From the NCBI RefSeq assembly GCF_001421505.1, contig NZ_LMKL01000007.1:167966-231965 (forward strand): a stretch of DNA of 64,000 nt, read 5' to 3'. Made by a program: the position numbers and the translations under genes. Within the stretch, counting starts at the first letter, position 1. Each line of letters starts with the position of its first letter. Below, piece after piece: positions 28,952 through 38,603 of the stretch. The DNA is from Sphingomonas sp. Leaf17 (GTDB taxonomy: Bacteria > Pseudomonadota > Alphaproteobacteria > Sphingomonadales > Sphingomonadaceae). The notes beneath the pieces are model-generated. The model was not told where the DNA came from. It saw nothing but the letters and a program-made list of their open reading frames with translations, and made no database searches.

Positions 28952-29710
28952 TTAGGCGTTCAGTTCCCACATCGCGTCACCGTAAAGCCCGATCGCGCTC
29001 AGGGCACCCCCCGTATACGCCCCGGTATCGAGGCCGATTCGGTGCGGCCTGACGACGATGTCCGGGACGATCGTGTGCCCATGCACGATTCGTTTTTCCA
29101 GGGTGCCGCGAAAATCGAGAAACGGTTCGCGAATCCAGCGCAGGTCGGTCGTCGTCTGGGCCGCCAGCGGAACGCCGGGGCGTACGCCGGCATGGACGAA
29201 GGCATAGTCGCCGATGACGATCATGTCCTCGAACGACGACAGGAACACGCGATCGTCGAGTGGCACATGCGCCATCATCCAGTCGTGCAGGCCGGCATAG
29301 TCCAACTGCTCATAGGCATCGGCGGACAGCCCATAGCTCATGATCGTCTCACGGCCGCCGATCCGGCAGAAAAACTTCAGCGCCTTCGCATCCCCGGTCA
29401 GGGCGGACAGGAACACTTCCTCGTGATTGCCCATCAGGAATCGCATCGCCGGCTTGCCACCGGCGCGCGCGCGCAACCGCGCAATGACCTGGGCGGAGTG
29501 CGGACCGCGATCGACCAGGTCGCCCAGCACGATGATGGTCGTGTCGGCGGGCGGCCGGGCGGCATCATCTCGGTCGATGTCCGCCAGCAGCCGGTCGAGC
29601 TGGTCGAGGCAGCCATGGACGTCGCCGATCGCATAGACGCGTTGGCCGTCGGGAATGGTTGCGGTCGGCGCCCGCGAACGGCGGCGCGACCCTAGCAGCT
29701 TGGAGAGCAT
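28952..29710 (-). CDS. Metallophosphoesterase, PPP-type protein phosphatase
   Basis: A 252-residue calcineurin-fold phosphatase. The metal and active-site motifs are in order: GDVHGC (about residue 29), GDLVDRG (about 63), GNHEE (about 95), and later histidines in FVHAGV and VHGHT. Related bacterial enzymes remove phosphate from Ser/Thr-phosphoproteins or small phosphoesters. It stands alone, 75 bases downstream of wecC. Confidence 0.9.
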   Translation of the reverse strand: MLSKLLGSRRRSRAPTATIPDGQRVYAIGDVHGCLDQLDRLLADIDRDDAARPPADTTIIVLGDLVDRGPHSAQVIARLRARAGGKPAMRFLMGNHEEVFLSALTGDAKALKFFCRIGGRETIMSYGLSADAYEQLDYAGLHDWMMAHVPLDDRVFLSSFEDMIVIGDYAFVHAGVRPGVPLAAQTTTDLRWIREPFLDFRGTLEKRIVHGHTIVPDIVVRPHRIGLDTGAYTGGALSAIGLYGDAMWELNA

Positions 29711-29785
29711 GGCGGGCTTGCGGTTATGGTAGGGGACGCGATCACATAGTGATGCCGCCCCCTCGCGGCAATGTCGCCCGTGGGG

Positions 29786-31084
29786 TCAGCTCGCCAGACG
29801 GATCGCCGGCGTCGACCCGGCATGACGCGGCTGGTCGGGCCAGATGCCGCGTGTGTCGAGCACCTGCTTGCCGCTGCGCTCCTCCAGCGGGATCGACCGG
29901 AAAATGTCGTGGTCCACCAGAACGACCATGATCCCGCACGTCTCGATCGCGGTGTCGACGTCGATCAGGGTCGCGCGGCTCCCGTCGAATGCCGCCGGCA
30001 GTTGCGTGGCATAGGGTTCGACGATCCGGATCCGCTCGCCGAACCGCGCGGCCAGCGCGGCCGCGACCTTCAGCGCGGGGCTTTCGCGGAAGTCGTCGAT
30101 ATTGGCCTTGAACGCCAGGCCAAGGCACGCGACCGGCACGCCGGGCGACGCGGCGATCATGGCCGTAACCTGCGCGATCACATGATCGGTCTTGCCGTCG
30201 TTCACCTCGCGCGCGGTGCGGATCAGCGGCGTCTGGTCGGGGGCGGCGTGGACGAGGAACCACGGGTCGACCGCGATGCAGTGCCCGCCGACGCCGGGGC
30301 CGGGGGACAGGATGTTGACGCGCGGGTGGCGGTTGGCGAGGCGGATCACCTCCCACACATCGACGCCCATCGTATCGGCGATCAGGCTGAGCTCGTTGGC
30401 AAAGGCGATATTGACGTCGCGGAAGGCATTTTCGGTCAGTTTCGTCATTTCGGCGGCACGTGCGGTCGTGGTGACGCACGCCCCGCGCACGAACCGTTTG
30501 TAGAAGCTCAGCGCCTTGCGCGCGCAGCGCGGAGTGATGCCGCCGATGACCCGGTCGTTGTCGATCAGTTCGACCAATATGCGGCCCGGCAGTACGCGCT
30601 CCGGGCAATAGGCGATGGCGATGTCGGGCTGCTCCCCCGACTTGCCGGGCACGCGCAGGTCGGGGCGCAGGCTCGCCAGCAGGTCGCGGACCTTCTCGGT
30701 TGTGCCGACCGGCGAGGTCGACTCGAGGATGATCGTGTCGCCCGCCTTCAACACGGTGGCGATGCTGGTCGCGGCCTTCAGGACATAGCCGATGTTCGGC
30801 GCGTGATCGGCATCGAAGGGTGTCGGCACCGCGATGACGAAGACGTCGGCGGGGGCGATTACGGTCGAGGCGCGCAGCGTACCGCGCGCGACCACGCCGG
30901 ACACCAGCCCGTCGAGATCGACTTCCTCGATATGCACCTTGCCCGAATTGACGGTATCGACGACCGACTCGGTCACGTCGACGCCCAGCACCTGCGCGCC
31001 GGTGCGGGCGATGACCGCGGCGGTGGGCAGGCCGATATAGCCCAGCCCCAGTACGACGACGTTCAATTCAGTGTCCGAAGCCAT
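29786..31084 (-). CDS. wecC: UDP-N-acetyl-D-mannosamine dehydrogenase
   Basis: A nucleotide-sugar dehydrogenase of 432 residues that oxidises UDP-ManNAc to the uronic acid with two NAD. The NAD motif is VLGLGYIGLPTA. The catalytic cysteine lies in GPGVGGHCIAVDPWF, the form typical of WecC rather than UDP-glucose dehydrogenase. ATG 31084 is preferred over TTG 31090. It overlaps wecB by 17 bases, and together they make UDP-ManNAcA for surface polysaccharide. Confidence 0.94.
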   Translation of the reverse strand: MASDTELNVVVLGLGYIGLPTAAVIARTGAQVLGVDVTESVVDTVNSGKVHIEEVDLDGLVSGVVARGTLRASTVIAPADVFVIAVPTPFDADHAPNIGYVLKAATSIATVLKAGDTIILESTSPVGTTEKVRDLLASLRPDLRVPGKSGEQPDIAIAYCPERVLPGRILVELIDNDRVIGGITPRCARKALSFYKRFVRGACVTTTARAAEMTKLTENAFRDVNIAFANELSLIADTMGVDVWEVIRLANRHPRVNILSPGPGVGGHCIAVDPWFLVHAAPDQTPLIRTAREVNDGKTDHVIAQVTAMIAASPGVPVACLGLAFKANIDDFRESPALKVAAALAARFGERIRIVEPYATQLPAAFDGSRATLIDVDTAIETCGIMVVLVDHDIFRSIPLEERSGKQVLDTRGIWPDQPRHAGSTPAIRLAS

Positions 31085-32225
31085 TAGCAACTATCCTGGC
31101 AATCCGGGCGGCGGCATGGCCGTCGCCAAAGGGGTTGTGTGCGCGCGCCATCGCGGAATAGGCGGCGTTGTCGTCGAGAAGCGTGAAGACTTCGGAAACG
31201 ATCCGGTCCTCGTCGGTGCCGACCAGCCGCGCGGTGCCGGCGACGATGCCCTCGGGCCGTTCGGTCGTCTCGCGCATAACTAGGACGGGCTTGCCCAGCG
31301 CGGGGGCCTCCTCCTGCACGCCGCCCGAATCGGTCAGCACCAGATGCGCCATCCCCAGCGCCCGGACGAAATGCGGATAGTCGAGCGGCGCGATCCTCGC
31401 CACGTTCGGGCGGTCGGCCAGGATCGCATCCATCACCGCGACGACATTGGGGTTGGGATGCACCGGAAAGACGATGGCGATGTCGTCGCGGTCGGCGATG
31501 CGGCCGATCGCGCGGGCGATCGCCGCCATGCCGCCGCCGAAGTTCTCGCGACGATGGGTGGTCACCAGAACGATCCGCCGTCCGGCAAACCGTTCGGCGA
31601 TGGCATCCAGCCCGGCCGCCAGCGTGGGATCGTCGGCGATCCGGTCGCGGGTCCAGTGCAGCGCGTCGATGACCGTGTTGCCGGTGACGTGGATCGTCGC
31701 GGGGTCGATCGTCTCGCGGCGCAGCGCGTCGGCGGCGGTATCGGTCGGCGCGAAATGCTGGTCGGCGATCGGCGCGACGATCCGCCGGTTCACCTCCTCG
31801 GGCCAGGGGTGATAGATATCGCCCGAGCGCAGGCCCGCCTCGACATGCGCAACCGGGATCTTGCGGTAATAGGCGGCGAGCGCGCCGGCCATCGCGGTGG
31901 CGGTGTCGCCTTGCACGATCACCCGGTCGGGTTTCTCGGCATCCATCACCGCGCCAAGCCCGGTCAGCAGGCGCGCGGTCAGCCGGTCGAGCGTCTGGTC
32001 CGGCTCCATGATATCAAGGTCGCGGTCGGGCACCAGCCCGGCGATCTCCAGCACCTGATCCAGCAGGCCGCGATGCTGCGCGGTGACGCACGTCCTGACC
32101 GTCAGCCCGTCGGTCGCGGCGAGCGCTCCAATGACGGGGAACAGCTTGATCGCCTCCGGCCGGGTGCCGAACACCACGAGGATTTTCGCGGGACGTGGAG
32201 CGTTTATGGGGAAGACAGGGTTCAT
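31068..32225 (-). CDS. wecB: UDP-N-acetylglucosamine 2-epimerase (non-hydrolysing)
   Basis: A 385-residue GT-B-fold epimerase that makes UDP-ManNAc from UDP-GlcNAc. Typical segments are VVFGTRPEAIKLFPV, VQGDTATAMAGALAAYY, HVEAGLRSGD and TDSGGVQEEAPALGKP. It is the first gene of the wecB-wecC pair and diverges from galU, with 115 bases between. Confidence 0.96.
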   Translation of the reverse strand: MNPVFPINAPRPAKILVVFGTRPEAIKLFPVIGALAATDGLTVRTCVTAQHRGLLDQVLEIAGLVPDRDLDIMEPDQTLDRLTARLLTGLGAVMDAEKPDRVIVQGDTATAMAGALAAYYRKIPVAHVEAGLRSGDIYHPWPEEVNRRIVAPIADQHFAPTDTAADALRRETIDPATIHVTGNTVIDALHWTRDRIADDPTLAAGLDAIAERFAGRRIVLVTTHRRENFGGGMAAIARAIGRIADRDDIAIVFPVHPNPNVVAVMDAILADRPNVARIAPLDYPHFVRALGMAHLVLTDSGGVQEEAPALGKPVLVMRETTERPEGIVAGTARLVGTDEDRIVSEVFTLLDDNAAYSAMARAHNPFGDGHAAARIARIVANGFGH

Positions 32226-32340
32226 GCCTCCGGTCCCTAGCAGGCCAGGCTTAAGAGTGCGCTAAGCCCGGAGCCATCGGAGGTCGTTTGAACTCTCCCG
32301 TCGGCAGCGTTAGGGACGATGGAGCAATTCGAGGTACCCA

Positions 32341-33213
32341 ATGTCATTCAAACCCCTTCGCAAGGCCGTTCTTCCCGTCGCGGGCCTTGGCACCCGCTTC
32401 CTGCCCGCCACCAAGGCGATGCCGAAGGAAATGCTGACCGTCGTCGACAAGCCGCTGATCCAGTATGCGGTCGAGGAGGCGCTGGAGGCAGGAATCGAGC
32501 AGATCATCTTCGTCACCGGCCGCAACAAGAGCGCGCTGGAAGATCATTTCGACATTTCCTACGAGCTTGAGGATACCATGAAGGCGCGCGGCAAGTCGCT
32601 CGCGATCCTCGAAGGCATCCGTCAGAAGCCCGGGTCGCCGGTGTATATCCGCCAGCAGGAGCCGCTTGGCCTTGGCCATGCCGTCTGGTGCGCGCGCGAG
32701 ATCGTCGGCGACGAGCCGTTCGCGGTGCTGCTGCCCGACGAACTGATGAACGGATCGCCCGGTTTCCTGAAGCAGATGGTCGAGGCGTATGAAAAGGTCG
32801 GCGGCAACATCGTCGGCGCGCTGGAGGTGCCCGACAGCGAAACCGACAAATACGGGATCATCTCGCCTGGTGCGCGCGATGGCCGCCTGGTCGAGGTGAC
32901 GGCGCTGATCGAAAAGCCGGCGAGGGGCACGGCCCCGTCCAACCTGATGATCCCCGGCCGCTACATCCTGCAGCCCGAGATCATGCGGATCCTGGAGGGG
33001 CAGGAGGCCGGTGCCGGCGGCGAAATCCAGCTGACCGACGCGATGGCGCAACTGATCGGGCAACAACCGTTCCACGGCTTCACCTTCGACGGGCAGCGGT
33101 ACGATTGCGGCGACAAGGCCGGCTATATCCAGGCCAACCTCGCGCTGGCGCTGGAGCGCGAGGACATCGGGCCGGCGGTGCTGGCGTTTGCCCGCGAGTT
33201 GATCGGGCGATGA
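32341..33213 (+). CDS. galU: UTP-glucose-1-phosphate uridylyltransferase
   Basis: A 290-residue nucleotidyltransferase that makes UDP-glucose, the donor for glycans and precursor of UDP-glucuronate and UDP-galactose. VAGLGTRFLPATKAMPKEML, LPDELM and ALIEKPARG are characteristic. GAGG lies eight bases before the start. The gene for the epimerase follows after 28 bases. Confidence 0.97.
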   Translation: MSFKPLRKAVLPVAGLGTRFLPATKAMPKEMLTVVDKPLIQYAVEEALEAGIEQIIFVTGRNKSALEDHFDISYELEDTMKARGKSLAILEGIRQKPGSPVYIRQQEPLGLGHAVWCAREIVGDEPFAVLLPDELMNGSPGFLKQMVEAYEKVGGNIVGALEVPDSETDKYGIISPGARDGRLVEVTALIEKPARGTAPSNLMIPGRYILQPEIMRILEGQEAGAGGEIQLTDAMAQLIGQQPFHGFTFDGQRYDCGDKAGYIQANLALALEREDIGPAVLAFARELIGR

Positions 33214-33241
33214 CGCGGTCGTCGTCGCGGGGCGGACGCCG

Positions 33242-34240
33242 TTGACCATCCTCGTCACGGGGATGGCGGGGTTCATCGGCTATCATCTGGCCGACCGTCT
33301 GGCGGCACGCGGGGACCGGGTCGTCGGGATCGACGACCTGAACGGTTATTACAGTCCGCAACTGAAGCGGGACCGGTTGGCCGCGCTTGCGGCGGCGCAT
33401 GGCGACCGGATCGCCTTCGTGCCCTGTGACTTCGCCGATGACGTCGCGCTGGACCGCGCGGTCGAGGGTGTGGCGATCGACCGGATCGTCCACCTCGGCG
33501 CGCAGGCCGGCGTGCGCTATTCGATCGAGAATCCGCGCGCCTATGTCCGCTCCAATCTCGCCGGTCACGTCAACATGCTGGAACTGGCGCGGGCGCGGGG
33601 GGTGGCGCACATGGTCTATGCCTCGTCCTCGTCGGTCTATGGCGGCAATGTGTCGATGCCGTTTCGGGTCGAGGACCGGGTGGACTTTCCCGTCTCGCTC
33701 TACGCCGCCACCAAGAAGGCGGACGAGCTGATGAGCGAAACCTATGCGCATCTCTATCGCCTGCCGCAGACGGGCCTGCGCTTCTTCACGGTCTACGGCC
33801 CCTGGGGACGGCCGGACATGGCGGCTTGGCTGTTCACCAGCGCGATCCTGGAGGGGCGGCCGATTAAGGTGTTCAACCACGGCCGGATGCAGCGCGACTT
33901 CACCTATATCGACGATATCGTCAGCGGCATCGTCGCCGCGCTCGACCACCCGCCGGCCGACGACCGGGCGGTCAAGCCGGGCGGCAGCGTGTCACCGCAC
34001 GCGCTGTACAATATCGGCAACAACCGGCCCGAGGAACTCGGCCGGCTGATCGACGTGATCGAGGCGGCGTGCGGTCGCAAGGCGGCGCGGGACTATCAGC
34101 CGATGCAGCCGGGCGACGTGCCCGCGACCTATGCCGATATCAGCGCGATCGCCACCGACCTCGGCTATGCGCCGACGACGCCGATCGAGGTCGGTATCCC
34201 GCGCTTCGTCGACTGGTACCGCGCCTATACCGGCGTCTGA
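33242..34240 (+). CDS. NAD-dependent sugar epimerase, UDP-glucuronate 4-epimerase type
   Basis: A 332-residue extended SDR enzyme. The NAD motif is VTGMAGFIGYHLADRL and the catalytic Tyr-Lys pair is in YAATKKADELM. DDLNGYYSPQLKRDRL and RFFTVYGPWGRPDMA fit UDP-glucuronate 4-epimerases, which make UDP-galacturonate. The only start matching family length is TTG 33242. It probably shares a transcript with galU. Its end overlaps the convergent small membrane protein gene by 16 bases. Confidence 0.88.
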   Translation: MTILVTGMAGFIGYHLADRLAARGDRVVGIDDLNGYYSPQLKRDRLAALAAAHGDRIAFVPCDFADDVALDRAVEGVAIDRIVHLGAQAGVRYSIENPRAYVRSNLAGHVNMLELARARGVAHMVYASSSSVYGGNVSMPFRVEDRVDFPVSLYAATKKADELMSETYAHLYRLPQTGLRFFTVYGPWGRPDMAAWLFTSAILEGRPIKVFNHGRMQRDFTYIDDIVSGIVAALDHPPADDRAVKPGGSVSPHALYNIGNNRPEELGRLIDVIEAACGRKAARDYQPMQPGDVPATYADISAIATDLGYAPTTPIEVGIPRFVDWYRAYTGV

Positions 34241-34587
34241 TCCGTGTCCGGTGTCGGCCGGGCATGGCGGCGGACGAACCACGGAAAGACGATCAGGATC
34301 ACCGACGGCCAGAGCATGGTCAGCCACATGTCGTGCAGCGAGGCGGGGAGGTTTCCCTCATCGCTTGGATCATGTGTCTGGAGCAGGTCGTAAACCTCGT
34401 TGACGCTCTCGACGACCAGCACGGCGAGCCACGGCAGCCAATGCCAGGGCGGACGTCGCAGCAGGATCGCGGCCACGAGCATGACGGCCAGCCCGCCGAT
34501 GACGTGCAGCGCATCCGGCGCGACGCCGGTCCATACGGAAAGGGCGATCTTGTCCTGCGTCCAGTCGGGCACGCGCAAATCTTTCAA
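34225..34587 (-). CDS. Small integral membrane protein, unknown
   Basis: A 120-residue protein with three hydrophobic helices (about 26-42, 47-60 and 90-105) and conserved-looking charged loops (VVESVNEVYDLLQTHDPSDE). The layout recalls VanZ-like or DUF2238-like small membrane proteins, without a firm match. It converges on the epimerase gene. Confidence 0.6.
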   Translation of the reverse strand: MKDLRVPDWTQDKIALSVWTGVAPDALHVIGGLAVMLVAAILLRRPPWHWLPWLAVLVVESVNEVYDLLQTHDPSDEGNLPASLHDMWLTMLWPSVILIVFPWFVRRHARPTPDTDQTPV

Positions 34588-34662
34588 CGAAGTATAGAAG
34601 AAGCGGCGGGCCTTAGCACGCGTCGATGAACAGGAGACGACGAACCGGCGCCTGCGGTGGTG

Positions 34663-35439
34663 TCAGGAGCGGGAGCCGCAGGCCGGGCAGCCGGGATCCT
34701 TGGGCAGGCGGATCGTGCGGAACCGCAGCGCAAGCAGATCGAGCAGCAATAGCTTGCCCGCGCTGTCCTCACCGAACGGGGCAATGGCGCGCAGGACTTC
34801 CAGCGCCGCCAGACTGCCGAGGATGCCCGTCACCGGCCCGAGCACGCCATCATCGGCACAGGTCGCGCCGGCCTGATCCGAGGCATTGCCGACGAAGCAG
34901 CGATAGCACGGGCTGCCCGCCTCCCACCCGCGATAGGTGGCAAGTTGCCCCTCGAACGGTCCGACCGCCGCCGACACCAGCGGAATCCCGGCTGCCAGCG
35001 CCGCATCGGCGACAGCCAGCCGGGTCGCGAAATTATCGCAGCCGTCCAGGATGACGTCCGCGCCGTCGATCAGCCCGGCCGCGTTGCCGGCGTCGATCCG
35101 GGTCGCGTGGGTCATGACGGTGACGAACGGATTGATCCGGCGCACGGCGGCGGCCGCGGCGGCGACCTTGTCCTGGCCGACATCGTCGGTGGCAAAGATC
35201 GTCTGGCGTTGCAGGTTGGACATATCCACCCGGTCGTCGTCGATCAGGACGAGGTGGCCGACTCCGGCGGCGGCCAGATACTGGATCGCGGGAGAACCGA
35301 TGCCGCCAGCGCCGATGACGGCGACCGATGCCGCCTTCAGCCGCATCTGCCCCGCGCCGCCAAATTCGCGAAGGACGATGTGGCGGGCGTACCGGGTCAG
35401 TTCGGCGTCGGACAGGGCGGCGGGCGCTGCCCCGCTCAC
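34663..35439 (-). CDS. ThiF/MoeB/HesA-family adenylyltransferase
   Basis: A 258-residue E1-like enzyme that adenylates the C-terminus of a ubiquitin-like sulfur carrier (MoaD or ThiS). The start is GTG 35439, in a GTGA overlap with the upstream gene; the longer open frame has no similarity. VIGAGGIGSPAIQYLAAAGV binds ATP and DGCDNFATR is the family motif. The C-terminal CPACG cysteines with the earlier CYRCF pair form the zinc site. It is the last gene of the coaBC-dut unit. Confidence 0.92.
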   Translation of the reverse strand: MSGAAPAALSDAELTRYARHIVLREFGGAGQMRLKAASVAVIGAGGIGSPAIQYLAAAGVGHLVLIDDDRVDMSNLQRQTIFATDDVGQDKVAAAAAAVRRINPFVTVMTHATRIDAGNAAGLIDGADVILDGCDNFATRLAVADAALAAGIPLVSAAVGPFEGQLATYRGWEAGSPCYRCFVGNASDQAGATCADDGVLGPVTGILGSLAALEVLRAIAPFGEDSAGKLLLLDLLALRFRTIRLPKDPGCPACGSRS

Positions 35440-35861
35440 TCGGTCCACGCGAACGTCATGCCGACGCGATACCATTGCTCGCCGATTGCGCCGCCGGTGT
35501 CGATATTGTCGCGCGCCATCCGCGATACGAGTCCCGCGGCGAACTGTTCGACGGTCGGGCAGTCTATCGCGCGGGGTACGATCCGCCGGACCTGACCGCC
35601 GGGCGAGCTGCGTACCGCCAGGTCGATGCGCAGGATCAACTGGCCGTCGCTCTGGCGCGATGCGGCGCAACGGCCGGCGGCAACCTCGGCCTTGACGAAC
35701 TGCGACATTTCCGGCGCGGCTGGTGGCCGCCGGCGAAAATGCAGGTCGCTCAGCATCGACCAGTCCGCCGGCGGCAATGCCTCGATGGCTGGCGGCGTCG
35801 CCGGCACGGCCTGCAGCACCGGCAGCGCGGCCTGTGCGAGAAGAAGCAGCAATCCCATCAT
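35436..35861 (-). CDS. Hypothetical exported protein
   Basis: A 141-residue protein with a short hydrophobic N-terminus ([18 protein letters not shown]) that looks like a signal peptide. A Pro/Ala-rich linker and a beta-rich domain with two cysteines (GRCAAS, AIDCPT) follow, which may form a disulfide. It overlaps dut and the ThiF-like gene by four bases on each side. The function is unknown. Confidence 0.7.
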   Translation of the reverse strand: MMGLLLLLAQAALPVLQAVPATPPAIEALPPADWSMLSDLHFRRRPPAAPEMSQFVKAEVAAGRCAASRQSDGQLILRIDLAVRSSPGGQVRRIVPRAIDCPTVEQFAAGLVSRMARDNIDTGGAIGEQWYRVGMTFAWTE

Positions 35862-36301
35862 CGTCCCGTCGATCCGAACCCGCCATGCCCGCGATCGGTG
35901 TCGTCCAGTGTCTCGACCAGGTCCAGCGTCGCGCGCTGGACCGGGGCGGGGACAAGCTGGGCGATCCGGTCACCGCGCGCGATCACGAACGGCACGTCCC
36001 CCAGGTTGGCGAGAATGACCTTCACCTCGCCGCGATAGTCGCTGTCGATGGTCCCCGGCGTGTTGAGGCAGGTGACGCCGTGGGTCAGCGCCAGGCCGGA
36101 GCGTGGCCGGACCTGAACCTCATACCCGTCGGGAATGGCGATTGCGAAACCGGTCCCCACCGCCGCGCGGCCGCCGGGGGGCAGCGTGATGGCCAGCGCC
36201 GACACCACGTCCATCCCGGCCGCGCCGGCGGTCGCATAGGCGGGCAGGGGCAGGCCTTCGCCATGCGGCAGGCGCTTCAGGGCGATACGGATCGGGGGCA
36301 T
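35858..36301 (-). CDS. dut: dUTP diphosphatase
   Basis: A 147-residue trimeric dUTPase that converts dUTP to dUMP, keeping uracil out of DNA and feeding dTMP synthesis. All five motifs are seen, including [32 protein letters not shown] and the C-terminal [13 protein letters not shown] 36301 matches the family; it lies one base from the coaBC stop. Confidence 0.97.
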   Translation of the reverse strand: MPPIRIALKRLPHGEGLPLPAYATAGAAGMDVVSALAITLPPGGRAAVGTGFAIAIPDGYEVQVRPRSGLALTHGVTCLNTPGTIDSDYRGEVKVILANLGDVPFVIARGDRIAQLVPAPVQRATLDLVETLDDTDRGHGGFGSTGR

Positions 36302-36302
36302 T

Positions 36303-37478
36303 TCAGGTCTCCAGCGCGTCGGCGATGGCGTCGGCAAGGCGGGTGGCGACGGTGGCCTTCGGCAGTCGCTCCCAGCTTTCGACGCCGCCTTCGCGGACGA
36401 TGTGAACGGTGTTGGCATCGCCGCCCATGACGTCGCCGGACACGTCGTTGGCGACGATCCAGTCGGCCTTCTTGCGAAGCCGCTTGGCCGCGGCGTGTTC
36501 GATCACACGCTCGGTCTCGGCGGCAAAGCCGATGACCAGCGGGGGGCGGTTCGCGGCGGAGGCCAGCGTCGCGAGGATATCGGGATTTTCGGCAAGCGTC
36601 AGCACCGGCGGCATCGCGCCCTTCTTCACCTTTTGCACCGCAACCGCGACGTGCCAGTCGGCGACGGCGGCGACCATGACGGCGACGTCGGCGGGCAGGG
36701 CGGCCTCGACCGCGCCCGCCATCTCGCGGGCGGTTTCGACGTCGACGCGGTCGACTCCGGCCGGTGTCGGCAGCATCACCGGGCCTGCGACCAGCGTGAC
36801 GCGCGCACCCAGCGCGGCCAGCGCGCCGGCAATCGCGAACCCCTGTTTGCCCGACGACCGGTTGGCCAGATAGCGGACCGGGTCGATCGGCTCATGCGTC
36901 GGGCCGGCGGTCACGAGGACGTGGCGGCCAGCAAGACGATCGGACACCCCCAGCGCCCGGTCGATCGCCTCGGCGATGGCGACCGGTTCGGGCAAGCGGC
37001 CGGGGCCATATTCGCCGCAGGCCATCGCGCCCTCGTCGGGTTCCAGCACGGTGATGCCGTCGCCGCGCAGTTGCGCCACGTTGCGCACCGTGGCGGCATG
37101 GGTCCACATCCGCACGTTCATCGCCGGCGCGGCCAGTACCGGCGTGTCGGTCGCCAGCAGCAATGTCGTCGCCAGATCGTCGGCGACGCCGGCCGCCATG
37201 CGGGCCATCAGATCGGCGGTGACGGGGCAGACGACGATCAGGTCGGCCTGGCGGCTGAGCTGGATGTGCCCCATTTCGGCTTCGTCGGTCAGGTCCCACA
37301 GGGTCGTATAGACCTTGTCCTCGCTCAGCGCCGCCAGCGTCATCGGCGTGACGAAATGGCTGCCGCCCTCGGTCAGCACGCAGCGGACGGCGTGGCCGCG
37401 CTTGCGCAGCAGGCGGATCAGTTCGGCCGACTTGTATGCCGCGATGCCGCCGCCGACGATGAGCAGGATCCGCTTCAC
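36303..37478 (-). CDS. coaBC: Phosphopantothenoylcysteine decarboxylase/synthase
   Basis: A 391-residue bifunctional coenzyme A enzyme. The N-terminal CoaC part ([17 protein letters not shown], then PAMNVRMW and [14 protein letters not shown]) decarboxylates with FMN. The C-terminal CoaB part ([20 protein letters not shown]) joins cysteine to 4'-phosphopantothenate. GTG 37478 is chosen because similarity begins there and it overlaps the upstream stop (GTGA). The frame is open much further upstream without similarity. Confidence 0.95.
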   Translation of the reverse strand: MKRILLIVGGGIAAYKSAELIRLLRKRGHAVRCVLTEGGSHFVTPMTLAALSEDKVYTTLWDLTDEAEMGHIQLSRQADLIVVCPVTADLMARMAAGVADDLATTLLLATDTPVLAAPAMNVRMWTHAATVRNVAQLRGDGITVLEPDEGAMACGEYGPGRLPEPVAIAEAIDRALGVSDRLAGRHVLVTAGPTHEPIDPVRYLANRSSGKQGFAIAGALAALGARVTLVAGPVMLPTPAGVDRVDVETAREMAGAVEAALPADVAVMVAAVADWHVAVAVQKVKKGAMPPVLTLAENPDILATLASAANRPPLVIGFAAETERVIEHAAAKRLRKKADWIVANDVSGDVMGGDANTVHIVREGGVESWERLPKATVATRLADAIADALET

Positions 37479-38593
37479 CGGGTCACCCGCGTGACGGTGA
37501 TCCGTCGCGTGTCGAATGCGGTGGCGGCCAGGTCGCGCAGCGCGTCGGGCAGGAAGGCGAGGCCGATCAGGACCAGAGGGGCGATCATCAGACCCCAATA
37601 GAAGGTGTCGGCCCGCGCGAACAGCGCCAGCAGCGCGACATAGGCCAGCAGCACGGCCAGCGTCCGGTGCGCCAGCGGCGAGACCCACGCGCTCCACCCC
37701 GCCAGCGCCAGGACGACCAGCGGCGCGGCCAGCCACATCGGCAGCACCGCCAGCGCGCTTGCGATCCCGATCGTGTGCACGGCAAAGCCCGGCCCCAGCA
37801 GCGCGCTCCAGCCCGGCGACGACGGATCGAGCGGCCCGACCACCTGCGCCACCGCATGGGCGTGGGCGGCCACCGCGCCGGCGAACACGACCAGCGCCAC
37901 GCCCCATCCCGCCGCCTCGCGCCGCGCGCCGTCGGCCAGCGCGAACACGGCCATCACGACGACATACAGCGCCGCCGTCTCCCGGATCAGCATCGCGGCG
38001 AGCGCCAAGGCCACTGCTTCGATCCAGTATCCGCGCCGTCGCAGCGCCAGCGACAGGGCGATCAGCAGCCCGGCCCAGACCTCGTGAAACCCCATCAGCG
38101 GCAGTTGCAGATGCACGATCATCCCGCCGACCAGCAGCATCAGTGCGGCCACCCGCGCTGGCCGCCGGGGCAGGGCGGCCAGCAACGAACCGCTCCACGC
38201 CATGAAGGTGCCGGCGGCCAGGACATACAGCAAGGTTGCGGAGGCCCAGATCGGCAGCGCGGCCTGCACCACCGCCAGCGTGGGCAGGCGGAAGGTGACG
38301 AACGGGCGCATCGGATACCCCCCGCTACGCAGCGCATCGGCCGCCACCTGGTAATATCCACCGCCGTGGCGGACACCATCGACGATCTGCTGATAGAGGA
38401 CGATGTCGGTCGGAGTATCGGCCGCCAGCGGAGCGGCCACGGGAACACGCAGCGCCAGAACGGTCAGTCCGACCACCAGCATCAGCAGGCTCACCAGCAC
38501 GATCCGGCTCGCGCCGCGTGAGAGGCCGGCATAGCGGGTCGGCGCGGCAAGCCAGATCGGCGGGCGCGGCCGTACGATCATTGGCGCTGGCAT
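37475..38593 (-). CDS. Polytopic membrane protein, unknown
   Basis: A 372-residue protein with about nine or ten hydrophobic helices. After the first helix is a periplasmic loop with DTPTDIVLYQQIVDGVRHGGGYY, reminiscent of polyprenyl-phosphate-dependent glycosyltransferases of the GT-C fold (an Asp early in the first loop). The match is only suggestive. It lies between ubiB and coaBC on the same strand and overlaps coaBC by four bases. Confidence 0.65.
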   Translation of the reverse strand: MPAPMIVRPRPPIWLAAPTRYAGLSRGASRIVLVSLLMLVVGLTVLALRVPVAAPLAADTPTDIVLYQQIVDGVRHGGGYYQVAADALRSGGYPMRPFVTFRLPTLAVVQAALPIWASATLLYVLAAGTFMAWSGSLLAALPRRPARVAALMLLVGGMIVHLQLPLMGFHEVWAGLLIALSLALRRRGYWIEAVALALAAMLIRETAALYVVVMAVFALADGARREAAGWGVALVVFAGAVAAHAHAVAQVVGPLDPSSPGWSALLGPGFAVHTIGIASALAVLPMWLAAPLVVLALAGWSAWVSPLAHRTLAVLLAYVALLALFARADTFYWGLMIAPLVLIGLAFLPDALRDLAATAFDTRRITVTRVTR

Positions 38594-38603
38594 TGGGGCT
38601 GGC

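Noticed and set aside
36303..38198. 631-residue reading of coaBC with a long N-terminal extension
   Set aside because: The first 240 residues are Gly/Arg/Ala-rich noise antiparallel to nothing and overlap the membrane protein gene; similarity starts at GTG 37478.
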